DNA of 64,000 bases from contig NZ_JARVWW010000009.1 of NCBI RefSeq assembly GCF_029846715.1, forward strand, positions 62,001-126,000, in the 5' to 3' direction. The stretch's first letter is position 1. Every line of letters starts with the position of its first letter. The DNA comes from Bradyrhizobium nivariense. GTDB taxonomy: Bacteria > Pseudomonadota > Alphaproteobacteria > Rhizobiales > Xanthobacteraceae. A model generated the notes under the pieces. It was not told where the DNA came from and did not search any database. It was given only the letters and a program-made list of their open reading frames with translations. Below are positions 61,174 to 64,000 of this stretch, one piece after another. A program made the position numbers and the translations under genes.

Positions 61174-63405
61174 ATGAAACGTCTCAAGATCCTGCGGCGG
61201 TGGTTTGCGCGGAAGTTCGGGTTTGCGCGGCTGATGTGCCTTGCGCTGCTGGTCGTGTTTGCCGGTGCGCGGCTCTGGGATCCGCCGCCGATCCAGGAAT
61301 TGCGGCTGCGCACCTTCGACATGTTTCAGTTGATCGATCCGCGCCACAAGACGGCGCGGCCGGTCACCATCGTCGACATCGACGACAAGAGCCTCGCCAA
61401 GCTCGGGCAGTGGCCGTGGCCGCGGACGCGGATCGCCGACCTGATCCAGAACCTCACCGGTAACGGCGCGGTGGCGATCGGCTTCGACGTGGTGTTCTCG
61501 GAAGCCGACCGGCTCAATCCGGATATCGTCGCGAGCCAGATGCGCGATCTGGACGATGCCACCCGCGCCAGGCTGCGCGAGCTGCCGAGCAACGACCAGA
61601 TCCTCGCCGACGCGATCAAGCGCTCGCGCGTCGTGCTGGGCGAGACCGGGCAGCGGGCGATCTCGTCCGAGATCGACAAGTCGCTGCCCTTCACCGGTGT
61701 CGCGACGGTCGGCGAGGAGGGCGCCGAGCGCTTCCTGTTCGAATTTCCCGGCCTGCTCCGCAACGTACCCGAGATCGAGAAGGTCGCTGCCGGCCGCGGC
61801 CTGTTCTCGATCAGGACCGAGCGCGACGGCCTGATCCGACGCGTGCCGATGATCATGCGCGCCCAGGGCATGGTCATGCCCTCGCTCAGCCTCGAGATTT
61901 TGCGCGTCGTCACGGGCACGCCGACGCTGCTGGTTCGAACCGACAAGACCGGCGTGCGGGCCGTGCGTCTCAAGGGCGTGGAGATCCCGACCGACAGGAA
62001 CGGTCAGCTGTGGGTGCACTATGCCCGCCAGGATCCCTCGATCTACGTCTCGGCTGCCGACGTGCTCGACAATACCGTGCCGCGGGACAAGCTCGCCGGC
62101 AAGCTGGTGCTGGTCGGCACCTCCGCAGTCGGACTGAACGACATCAAGACCACGCCGGTGTCCTCGACCATGCCGGGCGTCGAGATCCATGCGCAGGTGC
62201 TGGAGAGCGTGCTGAGCGGAGCCGTGATCTCCCAGCCGAACTACGCGCTCGGCGTCGAGCTGCTCGCGGCGCTCGTCATTGGACTTCTGGTCATCATCTT
62301 CACGCCCAATCTCGGACCGGTGCGCCTCGTGCTTGCGGGTGCGACGTTCGCCGCGATCCTGATCGGGGTGTCCTGGTTCTTCTACGCGCAATATCGCTAT
62401 CTCATCGACTTCACCTATCCGCTGCTCTCGACTACGGCGATCTATTTGACGCTGATCTTCGCCAGCTTCGTGCGCGAGCAGCGGCAGCGCGTGCAGATCC
62501 GCGGAATGTTCGCGCAATACATGTCGCCCGTCCTGGTCGAACAGCTCGCGCAGTCGCCGGAAAAGCTCGTGCTGGGCGGCGAGGAGCGCGAGATGACGAT
62601 CATGTTCTCCGACGTGCGCGGATTCACCACCATATCGGAAACCTACAAGCACGACCCGCAAGGGCTCATCGCCTTGATGAACCGCTTCCTGACGCCGCTG
62701 ACCGACGTGATCATCGATCAGAAGGGCTATATCGACAAATATATGGGCGACGCCATCATGGCGTTCTGGAACGCGCCGCTCGACGATGCCGCGCACGAGG
62801 TCAACGCCTGCGAAGCCGCGATCCAGATGCTGGAGAGAATCGACGCCGTCAACAAGGAGCGCGAGCAGGAAGCCGCCGACGGCGGCCACGTCTACATCCC
62901 GCTCAATGTCGGCATCGGCCTCAACACCGGTATCGGCGTGGTCGGCAACATGGGCTCCGACCTGAAGAAGAACTATTCGGTGCTCGGCGACAGCGTGAAT
63001 CTGGCCTCGCGCCTGGAGGGGCAGTCCAAGGAATACGGCTTTCCCATCATTGTCGGCTCCAGGACCGCGCTCGCCGCCAAGGACAAGTTCGCGATCCTCG
63101 AGCTCGACTTCATCATGGTCAAGGGCAAGACCGAGCCGGAGGTGATCTACGCCATCGCCGGCCGCGAGGACGTGATGAACTCAGGGGCGTTCCAGCGCCT
63201 GCGCAACGTCACCATCGAGATGCTCGGCTGCTACCGCGGCCGCGACTGGCAGGGCGCGCTGGACGCGATCGAACGCGGCCGTCGCAGCGAGGATGCCGAC
63301 ACGCTGGAAAAGCTGTTCAAGCTTTACGAAGCTCGCATCAAGGATTTCCAGATCAATCCGCCGGCTGAAGGCTGGACCGGGGCATATGCGCTGCTGACGA
63401 AGTAA
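61174..63405 (+). CDS. CHASE2-domain adenylate/guanylate cyclase
   Basis: A 743-residue membrane enzyme. One N-terminal helix (about 15-30) precedes a periplasmic CHASE2 sensor (about 40-360; TIVDIDDKSLAKLGQWPWPR), then three helices near 365-445 and a class III cyclase domain (about 470-655) with both metal aspartates, in MFSDVRGFTT and YMGDAIMAFWNAP. The transition-state segment reads LGDSVNLASRLEG. It makes cAMP (or cGMP) in response to an outside cue. It follows the adhesin by 148 bases in the same direction. The start at 61174 is chosen for the hydrophobic N-terminus; 61129 is possible. Confidence 0.9.
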   Translation: MKRLKILRRWFARKFGFARLMCLALLVVFAGARLWDPPPIQELRLRTFDMFQLIDPRHKTARPVTIVDIDDKSLAKLGQWPWPRTRIADLIQNLTGNGAVAIGFDVVFSEADRLNPDIVASQMRDLDDATRARLRELPSNDQILADAIKRSRVVLGETGQRAISSEIDKSLPFTGVATVGEEGAERFLFEFPGLLRNVPEIEKVAAGRGLFSIRTERDGLIRRVPMIMRAQGMVMPSLSLEILRVVTGTPTLLVRTDKTGVRAVRLKGVEIPTDRNGQLWVHYARQDPSIYVSAADVLDNTVPRDKLAGKLVLVGTSAVGLNDIKTTPVSSTMPGVEIHAQVLESVLSGAVISQPNYALGVELLAALVIGLLVIIFTPNLGPVRLVLAGATFAAILIGVSWFFYAQYRYLIDFTYPLLSTTAIYLTLIFASFVREQRQRVQIRGMFAQYMSPVLVEQLAQSPEKLVLGGEEREMTIMFSDVRGFTTISETYKHDPQGLIALMNRFLTPLTDVIIDQKGYIDKYMGDAIMAFWNAPLDDAAHEVNACEAAIQMLERIDAVNKEREQEAADGGHVYIPLNVGIGLNTGIGVVGNMGSDLKKNYSVLGDSVNLASRLEGQSKEYGFPIIVGSRTALAAKDKFAILELDFIMVKGKTEPEVIYAIAGREDVMNSGAFQRLRNVTIEMLGCYRGRDWQGALDAIERGRRSEDADTLEKLFKLYEARIKDFQINPPAEGWTGAYALLTK

Positions 63406-63436
63406 GGGGGCGCTTGCTCGCAGCCAAACTCTCAGT

Positions 63437-63557
63437 GTCGTCCCGGCGCAGGCCGGGACCCATACTCCGCAGCAGAAGTTGTTACGCCAGATAGGAGTTG
63501 GCTGTCGTCGCCGAACTCAACTCGGTGGTTATGGGTCCCGGCCTGCGCCGGGACGAC
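63437..63557. repeat. Inverted-repeat element, GTCGTCC family, copy 2
   Basis: Arms of 27 bases at 63437-63463 and 63531-63557 are perfect inverted copies, each starting or ending with GTCGTCCCGG and ATGGGTCCC. Each arm also self-folds (CCCGGC/GCCGGG). It is a relative of the 9278-9396 element and lies between the convergent cyclase and binding-protein genes. Confidence 0.85.
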
Positions 63558-63585
63558 AGCCGTGTTCGACGTCGCAGGCTACTCC

Positions 63586-64000
63586 TCACTCTACTCCGAT
63601 CGTGGTCAGATCCTGGAACCAGTGCTGTGCCTGCACGAACTGCTTGATCTTGGGCGACAGCGCATGCGGGTTGGTGTCGTGTACCACCCATACCAGCGTG
63701 GCATCGTCGACGATCAATGCATGCGCTTGCGCCAGCAGCTCGTCCTGCTTGGTGCTGTCAAAGGTCTGCTTGGCCTCGTCGATCAGCGCGTCGACCTTCG
63801 GGTTCTTGTAGCCGCCCCAGTTGACGCCGACCGGCGCGATCTGGCCCGAATGAAAGAAGCGGACGATGGCGTACAGGGGATCCGAGGTGACATAGGCGAT
63901 GTTGTTGGCGGTGATGCCGGCGTTCATTTCGTCGGCTGCGCCCTTGCGCCAATGCGTATAGAGCGTCTCGAGCTCGACCACCTTGAAGTCGATGTCGATG
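63586..64000 (-). CDS. Peptide-type ABC importer substrate-binding protein (C-terminal part, runs off the window)
   Basis: The last ~138 residues of an SBP_bac_5-type periplasmic protein; the frame stays open to the window edge, and the apparent GTG start at 63981 is internal. Family marks are WGGYKNPKVDALIDEAKQ, the QDELLAQAHALIVDDATLVW segment and a C-terminal ALSPKIKQFV. It is convergent with the cyclase gene; importer permeases would be expected beyond the window. Confidence 0.85.
   Translation of the reverse strand, partial: IDIDFKVVELETLYTHWRKGAADEMNAGITANNIAYVTSDPLYAIVRFFHSGQIAPVGVNWGGYKNPKVDALIDEAKQTFDSTKQDELLAQAHALIVDDATLVWVVHDTNPHALSPKIKQFVQAQHWFQDLTTIGVE

Overview
The window looks like a chromosomal segment of a high-GC alphaproteobacterium, most likely Bradyrhizobium or a close relative. 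The evidence is the ALAS-type HemA of the expected 409 residues with an FNR/FixK box upstream, a rich set of ABC importers, an MddA-type methanethiol methyltransferase, and several families of short palindromic intergenic repeats that I recall from Bradyrhizobium genomes. The genus is an inference from this combination; there is no rRNA or tRNA gene to anchor it.

Layout. 1-467 holds only structured repeats. 468-5614: a large winged-helix/ATPase/TPR regulator divergent from an Ohr/OsmC - Tat-exported alpha/beta hydrolase - cytochrome P460 series. 5629-10631: a transporter-fused hybrid histidine kinase and hemA. 10862-16242: HEAT protein, MBL hydrolase, chemoreceptor, outer-membrane barrel and a small HTH regulator. 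16378-18589: small hypothetical genes and an AEC carrier whose frame runs on antisense through a small secreted-protein gene. 18778-23957: a peptide-type ABC importer (substrate-binding protein, two permeases, fused double ATPase), divergent from a TetR regulator. 25105-26378: two envelope proteins behind a very clear promoter/operator. 26415-31139: two paralogous winged-helix/TPR regulators on either side of mddA and a GFA-family gene. 31540-42440: assorted metabolic genes, a vapBC-type toxin-antitoxin pair and an ABC-2 exporter. 42702-49533: a branched-chain-type ABC importer (livHMGF) with an acyl-CoA ligase and its own binding protein. 49583-63405: the surface-adhesion region. The last 400 bases carry the C-terminus of another peptide-binding protein.

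The most interesting part is 50795-63405. A LapG-like periplasmic cysteine protease is encoded divergently from a 2959-residue adhesin that has a FecR-like N-terminal module, VCBS domains, a long beta-helix with four near-identical 88-90 residue repeats, and a type I secretion C-terminus. A CHASE2 adenylate/guanylate cyclase gene follows. Together this resembles a Lap-type adhesin release system in which the usual c-di-GMP partner (LapD) and the type I secretion genes are not local and a cyclic-nucleotide cyclase sits alongside instead.

Regulatory DNA that can be read directly includes a TTTACA-N17-TATAAC promoter whose spacer is filled by a TetR-like palindrome (24902-24930), an exact FNR/FixK palindrome upstream of hemA (10765-10778), a perfect 9-bp inverted repeat over the vapBC promoter (40114-40137), and several hairpin repeats placed between convergent genes or inside operons. 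I saw no CRISPR array, insertion sequence, tRNA or rRNA gene.
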